This document shows, piece by piece, positions 21,710-29,183 of a DNA stretch of 36,192 bases (its first letter is position 1; each line of letters opens with the position of its first letter). The stretch is taken from assembly GCA_046756945.1 (NCBI GenBank), contig JBHHXI010000010.1, positions 1 to 36,192 on the forward strand, written 5' to 3'. Position numbers and translations under genes: made by a program. Below the pieces are notes generated by a model. It did no database searches and was not told the DNA's origin. It saw nothing but the letters and a program-made list of their open reading frames with translations. The DNA comes from JACZQZ01 sp046756945 (GTDB taxonomy: Bacteria; Pseudomonadota; Alphaproteobacteria; Rhodospirillales; 2-02-FULL-58-16).

Positions 21710-22648
21710 TTACCGGGCGCCCGCCCGCCGGGCCGCCACCGGCGCCGTGTCGGCGGTGGGCAGCCGGGCCAGGAAGTCATCGGCGATTTCCTGCGCCAGG
21801 TCGACGCGGGTGACGCCCTGGAGCCCCTGCCAGGCGGGCATGCTGTTGACCTCGAGGACCTGGGGCCGCCCGGCCCCATCGCGGATGATATCGACGCCGG
21901 CAAAACCGGCGCCCACGGCGTCGGCCGCCGCCACCGCCAGGGCGCCGACCTCGCCGTCGGGCGCGGCGCCCTCCCACCGGGCGCCCGGTCCGACGGTGGT
22001 GATACACCGCGCACCGTGGCGGATCATGGCGGCGACGGCGCGGCCGCCGACGACGAAAACGCGCCAGTCGCGAAAGGCGCCCGCGCCGCTGTCCACATAG
22101 CGCTGCAGATAATAGACACCCGCCACCTCGTCCGGCTCCGGCAGGCGCGAGGCATCGTCCAGGAAATGCAGGCCCCGCCCCTGGGCCCCGAACAGGGGCT
22201 TCAGGACCAGGGGCCTGCCGGCGCCGATCTCGCGCGCCGCCACGGCGCGTGCGTGTTCGGGGGATTCGCACACCCAGGTGGACGGTGTCGCAATGCCGGC
22301 CCTGGACAGCAGAAACGTCGTCGTCGACTTGTCGACGCAGCGCTCGATGGCGCGTGCGTCGTTGCACACAGGCACGCCGAGATCGTGCAGGGCATGGAGC
22401 AGGCCGAGCCTGAGCGTCACCTGTTCGAAGCTGCCGGCGGAGATGGCGCGCACGAGGGCGCCGTCGGGCAGTTCCCCCCGGAAGCCGGGCACATCGAGGC
22501 CATGCGCCCCGGCGCCGGTATCGATGGAACAGGCGCCGAGGGAGACGCACACCCCGTCGGCGCCGCGCGCCGCCAGCGCCGTGCGCAGCCGGTTGGCGTG
22601 CCATTGCGGCCGCTCGCCGAAGATCGCTATCCGCTTAATCGTCCGCAT
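21710..22648 (-). CDS. RimK-like ATP-grasp ligase of H4MPT island (MptN-like)
   Basis: 312 residues; the start overlaps the mch stop by 14 bases. RimK-type pattern: IKRIAIFGERPQWHANRLRTAL, VCNDARAIERCVDKSTTTFLLSRAGI, LVLKPLFGAQGRGL (ATP-binding Lys), YYLQRYVD, FRDWRVFVVGGRAVAAMIR and VLEVNSMPAWQGLQ (metal-binding E-N). In methanogens MptN adds a glutamate to tetrahydromethanopterin. In methylotrophs H4MPT is shorter, so the ligase may act on methylofuran, which is known in Methylobacterium to carry a long branched polyglutamate tail. The Ala/Arg-rich last 20 residues are weakly conserved. Substrate is inferred. Confidence 0.87.
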   Translation of the reverse strand: MRTIKRIAIFGERPQWHANRLRTALAARGADGVCVSLGACSIDTGAGAHGLDVPGFRGELPDGALVRAISAGSFEQVTLRLGLLHALHDLGVPVCNDARAIERCVDKSTTTFLLSRAGIATPSTWVCESPEHARAVAAREIGAGRPLVLKPLFGAQGRGLHFLDDASRLPEPDEVAGVYYLQRYVDSGAGAFRDWRVFVVGGRAVAAMIRHGARCITTVGPGARWEGAAPDGEVGALAVAAADAVGAGFAGVDIIRDGAGRPQVLEVNSMPAWQGLQGVTRVDLAQEIADDFLARLPTADTAPVAARRAGAR

Positions 22649-23642
22649 GCCCGAAGGAGATATCCACGAGCGCCGGGTCGATGCGCCCGGCGTGAAAGCT
22701 GCGGCCGCTTTCGGTGGCGGTCACGACCACCTCGGCGGGGCTGAACAACATGGGATCGATGGCGTAGAAGTCTCCGTCATAGGCCTTGAAGGTCTCGGCG
22801 AAGGGCCGGCCGTAGTCGCGCGACCGGCTGCTCGGCAGTTCGCTCGCCAGCCTCTCGGCGGCGTCGTCGTCGCCAAGGACGGAGATGCGGACCCGGCCGC
22901 CGTAAAGGATCGCGTCGTTGGTCCGCCCCATGGCCTCGACGAAGGAGGCGGCGGGCGGCGGCAGCGGAGCGCTGCCCTCGCCGTCGACGATCCGCGCCAG
23001 GGGAAACCCGAGGGTGTGGACCTTGTGCAACGCCACCTCGAGGACCCGGGCGACAATCTGCACCGTCCCGGCGACGCTGCGGGTGGGCGTCAGGATCAGC
23101 GTCAGGTCCCCGGCCTTGATGTTGCAGTCCCGCGCAATCTTCCCGATCAGCCCGTCCGGCGGCGGCGTATCCACTTCCAGCACCAGGCATGCGCTGTCGG
23201 CATGGTCCCGGTAGCCGAGCTCGGCGAACAGCTCCTCCTTGGCGGCCGCGGCGCGGCCCGGTCCCGACCCCAGGGCCTGATAGGCGTCCGCGCCTTCGCC
23301 GAAGGACAGGCTCCAGCCCGCATACTGGCTGGCAAGGCACGAAAGCACCGGATCGGCCGTCTGCACGGTCATCAGATTTGACCAGTGGGGCAGGGAGGCG
23401 TCGGGTGTCAGGCTGACGCGGCCCAACCCGGCCATGCAGATTCCGGCGATACGCAGCCCGGCGTCGATGCCGCCGGCCGCGGCGATCCCCGCGTCGACGA
23501 TGGTGCAACCGCCCGCCCCCTGCTCGACCCCGAGGCCCAGCGTCGCGGCATCGTCGATGAGGCCCATGACCAGGGGCGCGGCAAGGGCGCCGACGCTGGG
23601 CCAGTCCCGCGCGCTATCCATGACCTGGTGGGACGGCTTCAC
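22635..23642 (-). CDS. mch: Methenyl-H4MPT cyclohydrolase, Mch
   Basis: 335 residues, GTG start at 23642 overlapping the ATP-grasp stop by four bases; an in-frame ATG seven codons on is an alternative. Mch hydrolyses methenyl-H4MPT to formyl-H4MPT. The family motifs are present: GAGGCTIVDAGI, GICMAGLGRVSL, WSNLMTVQTADPVLSCLASQYAGW, FGEGADAYQALGSGPGRA, TRSVAGTVQIVARVLEVALHKVHTLGF and TNDAILYGGRV, with the conserved YDGDFYAIDPMLFSPAEV near the end. It acts after MtdB, whose gene is upstream in the same operon, and before the Fhc complex. Confidence 0.95.
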   Translation of the reverse strand: MKPSHQVMDSARDWPSVGALAAPLVMGLIDDAATLGLGVEQGAGGCTIVDAGIAAAGGIDAGLRIAGICMAGLGRVSLTPDASLPHWSNLMTVQTADPVLSCLASQYAGWSLSFGEGADAYQALGSGPGRAAAAKEELFAELGYRDHADSACLVLEVDTPPPDGLIGKIARDCNIKAGDLTLILTPTRSVAGTVQIVARVLEVALHKVHTLGFPLARIVDGEGSAPLPPPAASFVEAMGRTNDAILYGGRVRISVLGDDDAAERLASELPSSRSRDYGRPFAETFKAYDGDFYAIDPMLFSPAEVVVTATESGRSFHAGRIDPALVDISFGHADD

Positions 23643-24826
23643 GCCCGGAACTCCCCGCCGGGGCGCCGCTCAAGGACCGGGGCCGTGCCCTCATGGTGGC
23701 CGCGAGGGCCCGGTTCCAGGGCCGCCAATATGTCTTCGGCCCGCCGCAGCGCAGCGTCCTTTGCCGCTTCCACGTCCATTCCCGTGGCCAGCACCGTGCA
23801 TACGGGCCCGCCCGCGCCGATGGGCGTGCCCGCCTCCGGCAGGTCCGCCGTCCACCGCGGCCACGAAAGCCAGGCGGGGACGACGAGGTCGCGGTCGGCA
23901 TAAACGATGGCGCTGGCGAAAGCGGCGCCGGGCCGGCCCCCGGTCCGGGGAAGCTCGCCGGCGCAGGCCCTGACGTGCAGGTCGAACAGGCTGACCCCGA
24001 GCGCCCGGTCGAAAATGTCCACCGTGGCCCCCGGCCTGGGGTTGACCTCGAGCAGGTGGAACCCGCCGTCTTCGACCATCATGTCGGCGCTGTTGACGCC
24101 GAGCAGACCGGTTACCGCCACCAGGCGTTCGACGGCCCCGGTGATTTCGTCGGCGAGGGCCGCCGGCAAACGGGCCGGAAGCGCCGCGCCGCCGAAACGG
24201 AAGGGCTGGTCTCCCGGGCCGGCCGAGGACCACTGCTCGCTGAACCCGAGCACCCGCGCCGCCCGCCCGTCGGCGAGGAACAGCGCCGACACCGCCCGGC
24301 CCCGGACGCGGCGCTGAAAGTAGCCGGCCGCGGGCCCGGGGCTGCCGTCGGCGCGGCGGATGTGGGCGCCGCCCGCGGCGCCGGTCCTTTTCACCAGCCA
24401 CCCCCGGCGATCGGGCGGCGCATCCAGGCGCGTCTCCGGATGGGGGATGGCGAGGCGCTTGAGGACCGGGAAGAAGCGCCGGGGGTCCTTGATCCGGGCA
24501 AGGGTGTCCGCCCGGTTGCCGAACAGGCGCCGCCCGGCGCTCAAGCGGGCGAGCAGCCGCGGCCGGCCCTCGAGGCCGGAGCCGTAGACGAGGCCGGCCG
24601 GCGGCGGGGCGAGGCGCCGGGACAGCGCGACCAGATCGTCCGCGTCGAAGCCCGTGCCCAGGGTTCCCCTGGCCTTCACGCTTTCGGCGGCGCAGGCCCG
24701 CGTATCCAGATCGTTGAAGAGATCGAGGACGACGGCGCGGTACCCGCCCCTGGATGCCGAGGCGGCGAGGGCCCGGCCGGACAGGGCGACGATGAGGAAA
24801 TCCTTATCCAACGCGCGCTCGGGCAT
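23639..24826 (-). CDS. ATP-grasp domain protein of H4MPT island (orf17-like)
   Basis: 395 residues; start overlaps mtdB by 23 bases, stop overlaps mch by four. N-terminal LIVALSGRALAASASRGGY and LDLFNDLDTRA form the first lobe; KDPRRFFPVLKRLAIPHPET precedes the ATP-binding segment GWLVKRTGAAGGAHIRR. LLGVNSADMMVEDGGFHLLEVNPRPGATVDIF carries the metal-binding E-N pair. This matches the ATP-grasp orf17 type of Methylobacterium islands, genetically required for methanol growth but of unknown reaction. A glutamate-adding role in H4MPT or methylofuran assembly is inferred from the fold. Together with the MfnD-like and RimK-like genes it makes three ATP-grasp ligases in the window. Confidence 0.87.
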   Translation of the reverse strand: MPERALDKDFLIVALSGRALAASASRGGYRAVVLDLFNDLDTRACAAESVKARGTLGTGFDADDLVALSRRLAPPPAGLVYGSGLEGRPRLLARLSAGRRLFGNRADTLARIKDPRRFFPVLKRLAIPHPETRLDAPPDRRGWLVKRTGAAGGAHIRRADGSPGPAAGYFQRRVRGRAVSALFLADGRAARVLGFSEQWSSAGPGDQPFRFGGAALPARLPAALADEITGAVERLVAVTGLLGVNSADMMVEDGGFHLLEVNPRPGATVDIFDRALGVSLFDLHVRACAGELPRTGGRPGAAFASAIVYADRDLVVPAWLSWPRWTADLPEAGTPIGAGGPVCTVLATGMDVEAAKDAALRRAEDILAALEPGPRGHHEGTAPVLERRPGGEFRA

Positions 24827-25700
24827 CTTTGAAGGCGTCGGAAAAGTCCAGGTAGGCGGCTTCGTCGGCCTCGATCATCAGGCGGAACATGGCCGATTCG
24901 ACCTGATACTTGATGTTGCCGACGGCCATGGCGCCGATGCCGACGGCCGACGTTCCCTCCAGTTCGGCGCCATCGTCCATGATCCCGACGCCTTCGACGC
25001 CCGCCGGCGGGACCGCGTTGACGTCGGCGACGACCTTGAGGCCGGCCGCCGCGCGGAGCTGGGACTGGCTCAGGACCCGGGTTCCGGCGCGCCCGGCGCA
25101 GAAGATCACCTCGGTGTCGGCAAGCAGGCCGTCCTTCAGTCCGTCGCTGCTGGCGTCGGCGAAGGCCAGTTCCACGTCGAACCGTTCCTTGGCCTCGGCC
25201 GCCTTTTTCTCGACCCGGGCGACGCCGTCGTAGCCGGCCAGGGTGACCCGGGCGCCCTCTTGTCCGGCGATGACGCCGGCGGCGAAGCCGACGACGCCGG
25301 TGGCGCCGAAAACGCAGACGCGGCGCCCGGAAAGCGCGAGCCCGTGCGCCTTCGTGAGCTGGTTCCCGACGCAGGCGACCATGGCCGCGGCGGTGGTGAA
25401 CGACCCGGCGGGATCGGCGAACACCGATACCTGGAACGGCGGAAACATCGCCTTCTTCGCCGCCGCCAGCATGTCCAGCGCCAGGATCGCGTCCTTCCCG
25501 CCGATGAAAAAGCCGGTTCGTTTCGCGCCCTTCGGCCCGCGCGAGAAGATGGCGTCCTGGATCAACCGGGTGACCTCGCCCAATGCGACGTCCGTGTAGG
25601 GCACGACGGCGTTGTATCCGGCATCGAGCGCCATGTTCACGTCGAAGGGGCTGACGTGTTTGAGCGGCGTGATCATATGGAGGATGAACGGTCGTTCCAT
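24804..25700 (-). CDS. mtdB: NAD(P)-dependent methylene-H4MPT dehydrogenase, MtdB
   Basis: 298 residues. Oxidises methylene-H4MPT from Fae to methenyl-H4MPT with NAD+ or NADP+. The family segments are visible: FILHMITPLKHVSPFDVNMALDAGY, RGPKGAKRTGFFIGGKDAILALD, ADPAGSFTTAAAMVACV, the Rossmann loop VCVFGATGVVGFAAGVIA, and VVADVNAVPPAGVEGVG. It is longer and distinct from the folate-cross-reacting MtdA, which is not seen in this window. Stop overlaps the ATP-grasp gene; it is preceded by mptG with 21 bases between. The order mptG-mtdB-orf-mch is typical of methylotroph islands. Confidence 0.95.
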   Translation of the reverse strand: MERPFILHMITPLKHVSPFDVNMALDAGYNAVVPYTDVALGEVTRLIQDAIFSRGPKGAKRTGFFIGGKDAILALDMLAAAKKAMFPPFQVSVFADPAGSFTTAAAMVACVGNQLTKAHGLALSGRRVCVFGATGVVGFAAGVIAGQEGARVTLAGYDGVARVEKKAAEAKERFDVELAFADASSDGLKDGLLADTEVIFCAGRAGTRVLSQSQLRAAAGLKVVADVNAVPPAGVEGVGIMDDGAELEGTSAVGIGAMAVGNIKYQVESAMFRLMIEADEAAYLDFSDAFKDARARVG

Positions 25701-25721
25701 GGTTCCGCCCCGGGTTAGGTA

Positions 25722-26768
25722 TTATACAGGTTGATACAGGCGTTCGGCCGGGACCCCGGCGCCGGCCTCGATCTCGCCGCCCCTGTTGCGGCCCCTGCAT
25801 ACCATGAATTCCAGGTGGTCCGCCTGGGGCCAGCGGGCGCGCGCCGCCCGCGCCAGGCGGTCGGCCTCGGCCTCCCCGTCGATCAGGGCGAAGCCCGTGG
25901 GCCCCCACGAACTCTGGCCGACGCCGCGGATGCCTTCGCCCTCGAGCCAGGACAGCACCTCGGCGACGGCGGCGCTGGCGAAGCGGCCGCCCTGGACGGG
26001 AGCGAAGTAATCCCCCGTGGCGCGCTGAATCTCCGCCACCGCCCGCCCGAAACCGTCGATGTCGGTTTCCGCCAGCGCCGGCAGCGCCACCATCAGCACC
26101 AGGCGGCAGAAATGGGCCGACATCTCGGCCGGGAACGGCGGCAACGCGCGGAAGGCCTTTTCCTCCTCGGCGCCGTGCTTGCCCTGGCTGCGGTGATCGA
26201 AAATGATCAGGATCCGCCACGACGGCGGGAAGTCGAACCGGCACAGGACGGGCGGCGATTCGTTGTCCGCCCCGTGGCCGCCGTCGAGCAGAACCCCGCC
26301 GCCTTCGAAGGCGCCGATGCCGATGCCGGAGCGCCCGCCCCGGTCCAGCAGCCGGGCGATGTCCCTCGGCCCGATGTCGAGCCCGTAGAGCCGTGCCGTC
26401 CCGGCGCCCGCGGCGAGCGCCAGTTGGGTGCCCGAACCCAGGCCCACGTGCTCGGGCATGGCTTCGCCGACGGTGACCTTGACGCCGCCGCTCAAACCCA
26501 GCGCGCGGACCAGCCGGCCGACATAGTCCAGCGCCCGCTGCGCGGAAGGACCGTGGCCCGAAAGGTCCTCCGACGGCTCCAGGCGGAGACGGGTCTGGAT
26601 GCCCTCGAGCGTCAGTCCCAGACCGCCGTACCGGCGGCCCAGACCGCCGTTCAGGTCGAGGAACCCCAGGTGAAGCCGGGCCGGAACCAACACGGAGACC
26701 CGGTCGTACGCCGGCGCGCGTACGGCCTCGCCCGCGGTCCCCGAGACCGTGTTGTTCGTCACCGTCAA
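25722..26768 (-). CDS. mptG: Beta-ribofuranosylaminobenzene 5'-phosphate synthase, MptG
   Basis: 348 residues from a TTG at 26768 with gggagga eight bases upstream; a GTG two codons on is farther from the ribosome site. GHMP-fold protein: VLVPARLHLGFLDLNGGLGRRYGGLGL, the GHMP ATP-loop analogue PEHVGLGSGTQLALAAG, DRGGRSGIGIGAFEGGG and GQSSWGPTGFALI. The enzyme condenses an aminobenzoate-type acid with PRPP, releasing CO2 and pyrophosphate, the first committed step to the H4MPT arylribose arm. It heads the minus-strand operon and diverges from the pterin-dehydratase-like gene across only 69 bases. Confidence 0.94.
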   Translation of the reverse strand: MTVTNNTVSGTAGEAVRAPAYDRVSVLVPARLHLGFLDLNGGLGRRYGGLGLTLEGIQTRLRLEPSEDLSGHGPSAQRALDYVGRLVRALGLSGGVKVTVGEAMPEHVGLGSGTQLALAAGAGTARLYGLDIGPRDIARLLDRGGRSGIGIGAFEGGGVLLDGGHGADNESPPVLCRFDFPPSWRILIIFDHRSQGKHGAEEEKAFRALPPFPAEMSAHFCRLVLMVALPALAETDIDGFGRAVAEIQRATGDYFAPVQGGRFASAAVAEVLSWLEGEGIRGVGQSSWGPTGFALIDGEAEADRLARAARARWPQADHLEFMVCRGRNRGGEIEAGAGVPAERLYQPV

Positions 26769-26837
26769 ACGGTTTATCCTCCCGTTTAGGACTCAAGGCG
26801 TCTCACCAGATGCCTGTCAAGTTGAAATCCTCGACCC

Positions 26838-27215
26838 ATGGACACGCAAGCCAAAGAGAAAACCTACACCGACACCGAGGTCGAGGAGCGCCTGCGGAAG
26901 GACCTGCCCAAGTGGCACCTGGAGAAGGGGTGGATACGGCGCAAGTACAAGACGAACAGCTGGAAAGGCACGTTGATGGTCATCAACACGGTTGGCCATC
27001 TGGCCGAAGCCGCCTGGCATCATCCGGATATTACCGCGTCCTATGCCTGGGTCGAGGTCCGGCTCAAGAACCACGCCGCCAAGGGCATAACCGACAAGGA
27101 CTTCGATCTGGCGAAGAAGATCGAAGACGTGGTGCAGTGGCAGCCCGGAGCCGAGGGCGGCGCGCTCGACGGCACGCCCGGTGACCAGCGCTTCGCCTAT
27201 ATCAAATACGACTGA
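26838..27215 (+). CDS. Pterin-4a-carbinolamine dehydratase-like protein
   Basis: 125 residues from the ATG at 26838 (weak ribosome site). The PCD/DCoH signature E-x3-H-H-P is present as EAAWHHPD, followed by YAWVEVRLKNHAAKGITDKDFDLAKKIE; LRKDLPKWHLEKGWIRRKYK forms the first strand. The usual enzyme dehydrates hydroxytetrahydrobiopterin; here, next to H4MPT genes and without any phenylalanine hydroxylase, it may act on an H4MPT intermediate or bind a pterin as an accessory protein. The C-terminal 25 residues (PGAEGGALDGTPGDQRF) extend beyond the usual fold. It leads into the fhc operon, 86 bases upstream of the FwdD-like gene. Confidence 0.87.
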   Translation: MDTQAKEKTYTDTEVEERLRKDLPKWHLEKGWIRRKYKTNSWKGTLMVINTVGHLAEAAWHHPDITASYAWVEVRLKNHAAKGITDKDFDLAKKIEDVVQWQPGAEGGALDGTPGDQRFAYIKYD

Positions 27216-27301
27216 TTGACCTTAATGTCCGGAACGGCCGTCCCGAAAGGAACGGAGGAGGGTTTCCTTCCTGTCCCCGGCCGGGTCCGCGGAATTCATC
27301 C

Positions 27302-27649
27302 ATGGCCGATACAATGATTCTGATCGCCGGCCGCACCGCCAAGCAGGGCGCCGCCATCAACGCCGGCAAGTTCAAGCGCGCCTACCGGGCGATCACCTCC
27401 ACCGTGGAAATGAACATGGACGACATGGCGCGGCTGGGCCTCAAGGACGGCGACAAGGTCGAACTCAGCACGGCCGTCGGCAAGACCGTGGTGTCGTGCA
27501 CCGGGCGCAAGGCCGAGGACCTGCCGTCCGGGGTCCTGTTCATGGCCTACGGCCCGCTGTCCAGCCGGTTGATGGGCAGCGACACGGCCGGCAGCGGCAT
27601 GCCGATCTCCAAGCATCTGAAGGTGGAGGTGAAAGCGAAAACCGGTTAA
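27302..27649 (+). CDS. FwdD-like molybdopterin-dinucleotide-binding subunit
   Basis: 115 residues. The whole protein corresponds to the double-psi barrel of archaeal formylmethanofuran dehydrogenase subunit D: ILIAGRTAKQGAAIN, MNMDDMARLGLKDGDKVEL, VVSCTGRKAEDLPSGVLFMAYGPLSSRLM and the closing GSGMPISKHLKVEV. Family members bind part of the Mo/W pterin cofactor of FwdB. The well-studied Methylobacterium Fhc complex has no such subunit to my knowledge, so its presence next to an FhcB with metal-ligand cysteines is notable. No good ribosome site precedes the ATG; gaggaggg lies 40 bases upstream. Confidence 0.82.
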   Translation: MADTMILIAGRTAKQGAAINAGKFKRAYRAITSTVEMNMDDMARLGLKDGDKVELSTAVGKTVVSCTGRKAEDLPSGVLFMAYGPLSSRLMGSDTAGSGMPISKHLKVEVKAKTG

Positions 27650-27698
27650 GGATGACGAAGAACCAACCGGAATTGTAATTCCGCGGGGAGACGAACTG

Positions 27699-29141
27699 GT
27701 GGACGAAGGCCATTCTGCCGCAGCGCCCGACGCGAATTCCGCAAAAACGACGGCCATGGCGGAAGCCGGCGGCCTGGAAAAACGCACACGGATCATCAAA
27801 GACGCGACCTGCACCTTTTGCGGCTGCGTGTGCGACGACCAGATCCTGACCGTGGACCTGGACGAAAGGCGCATCACCAAGGTCAAGAATACCTGCGTGC
27901 TGGGCCGCGCCTGGTTCACCGGGCATGGCGGAGACGCAGACCGCCCCCAGGCGCTCATCGGCGGCAGGGAAGCGAGCACCGCCGAGGCCGTGGAGGAAGC
28001 GGCGCGCATACTGGCGGAGGCGCGGTTCCCGTTGATTTACGGCCTCAGCGACACGACGTGCGAGGCGCAGCGCGAGGCCGTCGCCATCGCCGACTTCATC
28101 GGCGGCACCGTCGATACGACGACGTCCGTCTGCCACGGCCCATCGGGTATCGCCTTCGAGGTCATGGGCGAGAGCACGTCCACCCTGGGCGAGATCAAGA
28201 ACCGGGCCGACCTGGTCATCTTCTGGGGGGGCAACCCGGCCGAATCCCACCCGCGCCTGTTCTCGCGCTATACGGTGACGCCCAAGGGAATGTATGTGCC
28301 GGGCGGCAAAAAGGACCGCACGGTGGTCCTGGTGGACGTCCGGCGCACGCGCAGCGCGCCGGTGGCCGACATCTTCATCCAGGTCAAACCGGGCACGGAT
28401 TTCGAGGTGTTGTGGGCGTTGCGGGCCCTGGTCAAGGGCCGCCGGGTCGATGCGTCGATCGAGCAGACCACGGGCGTGGCGCTGGCCACGCTGGAGGATC
28501 TGGCGCGGCGCATGAAGGAATGCCGCTTCGGCGCCCTGCTGTTCGGCATGGGACTGACCATGACGCCGGGCCGGCATTTCAACTCGGGCGCGATCCTGGC
28601 CCTGACCTCGGACCTGAACGCGTTTACCCATTTCGTCGCCAAGCCGGTGCGCGGCCATGGCAATGTCACCGGGGCCGACAACGTGGTCTCCTGGCAGACC
28701 GGGTATCCCTTCGGCGTCAACTTCGCCCGCGGCTATCCGCGCTTCAATCCCGGCGAGTTCACCAGCGTCGACGTGCTGGCCCGCGCCGAGGCGGATGCCG
28801 CGCTCATCATCGCCAGCGATCCGGCCGCCAATTTTCCCCGCGCCGCCATCCGCCATCTGCGGCGGATACCGGTGATCGTGCTCGACCCCAGTGTCACCCA
28901 TACGACCCGGCTTGCCCGTGTCGCCTTCACCACGGCGCCCTACGGCATCAGTGCGCCGGGCACGGTCTATCGCATGGACGACGTGCCGATCACCCTGCGC
29001 CCGGCCATCGAGTCACCGTACCCGAGCGACGAAGAGGTGCTGCGGGCGATCAAGGTGAGGGTGCGCGCACTGCTCGCCGCCGGCGCGAAGGCCAAGCCAA
29101 GCGGCGGGCGGCGGCGCAACAAGAAGAGGCCGGTCCCTTAA
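27699..29141 (+). CDS. fhcB: Formylmethanofuran dehydrogenase subunit B homologue, FhcB
   Basis: 480 residues from a GTG at 27699 with ggggag nine bases upstream. It is the FwdB/FhcB family: CTFCGCVCDD with Cys38, Cys41 and Cys45 plus Cys66 (NTC) fits a [4Fe-4S] site, and SVCHGPSG gives Cys145, the position of the metal-ligand Cys of archaeal FwdB. Further motifs: VIFWGGNPAESHPRLFSRY, FGALLFGMGLTMTPGRHFNSGA, VTGADNVVSWQTGYPFGVNFARGYP. In Methylobacterium FhcB is thought to be redox-inactive and to lack these ligands. Here the ligands remain, which hints at a possible oxidoreductase role or a more ancestral form. A Lys/Arg-rich tail ends the protein. Confidence 0.93.
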   Translation: MDEGHSAAAPDANSAKTTAMAEAGGLEKRTRIIKDATCTFCGCVCDDQILTVDLDERRITKVKNTCVLGRAWFTGHGGDADRPQALIGGREASTAEAVEEAARILAEARFPLIYGLSDTTCEAQREAVAIADFIGGTVDTTTSVCHGPSGIAFEVMGESTSTLGEIKNRADLVIFWGGNPAESHPRLFSRYTVTPKGMYVPGGKKDRTVVLVDVRRTRSAPVADIFIQVKPGTDFEVLWALRALVKGRRVDASIEQTTGVALATLEDLARRMKECRFGALLFGMGLTMTPGRHFNSGAILALTSDLNAFTHFVAKPVRGHGNVTGADNVVSWQTGYPFGVNFARGYPRFNPGEFTSVDVLARAEADAALIIASDPAANFPRAAIRHLRRIPVIVLDPSVTHTTRLARVAFTTAPYGISAPGTVYRMDDVPITLRPAIESPYPSDEEVLRAIKVRVRALLAAGAKAKPSGGRRRNKKRPVP

Positions 29142-29183
29142 GACGGCTCCCCGTTTCAGACAATTGCCGGAATTGGTCCGTAA

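Noticed and set aside
24676..26796. 706-residue minus-strand frame across mtdB and mptG
   Set aside because: Low-complexity Arg/Gly/Pro translation out of phase with two well-recognised enzymes.
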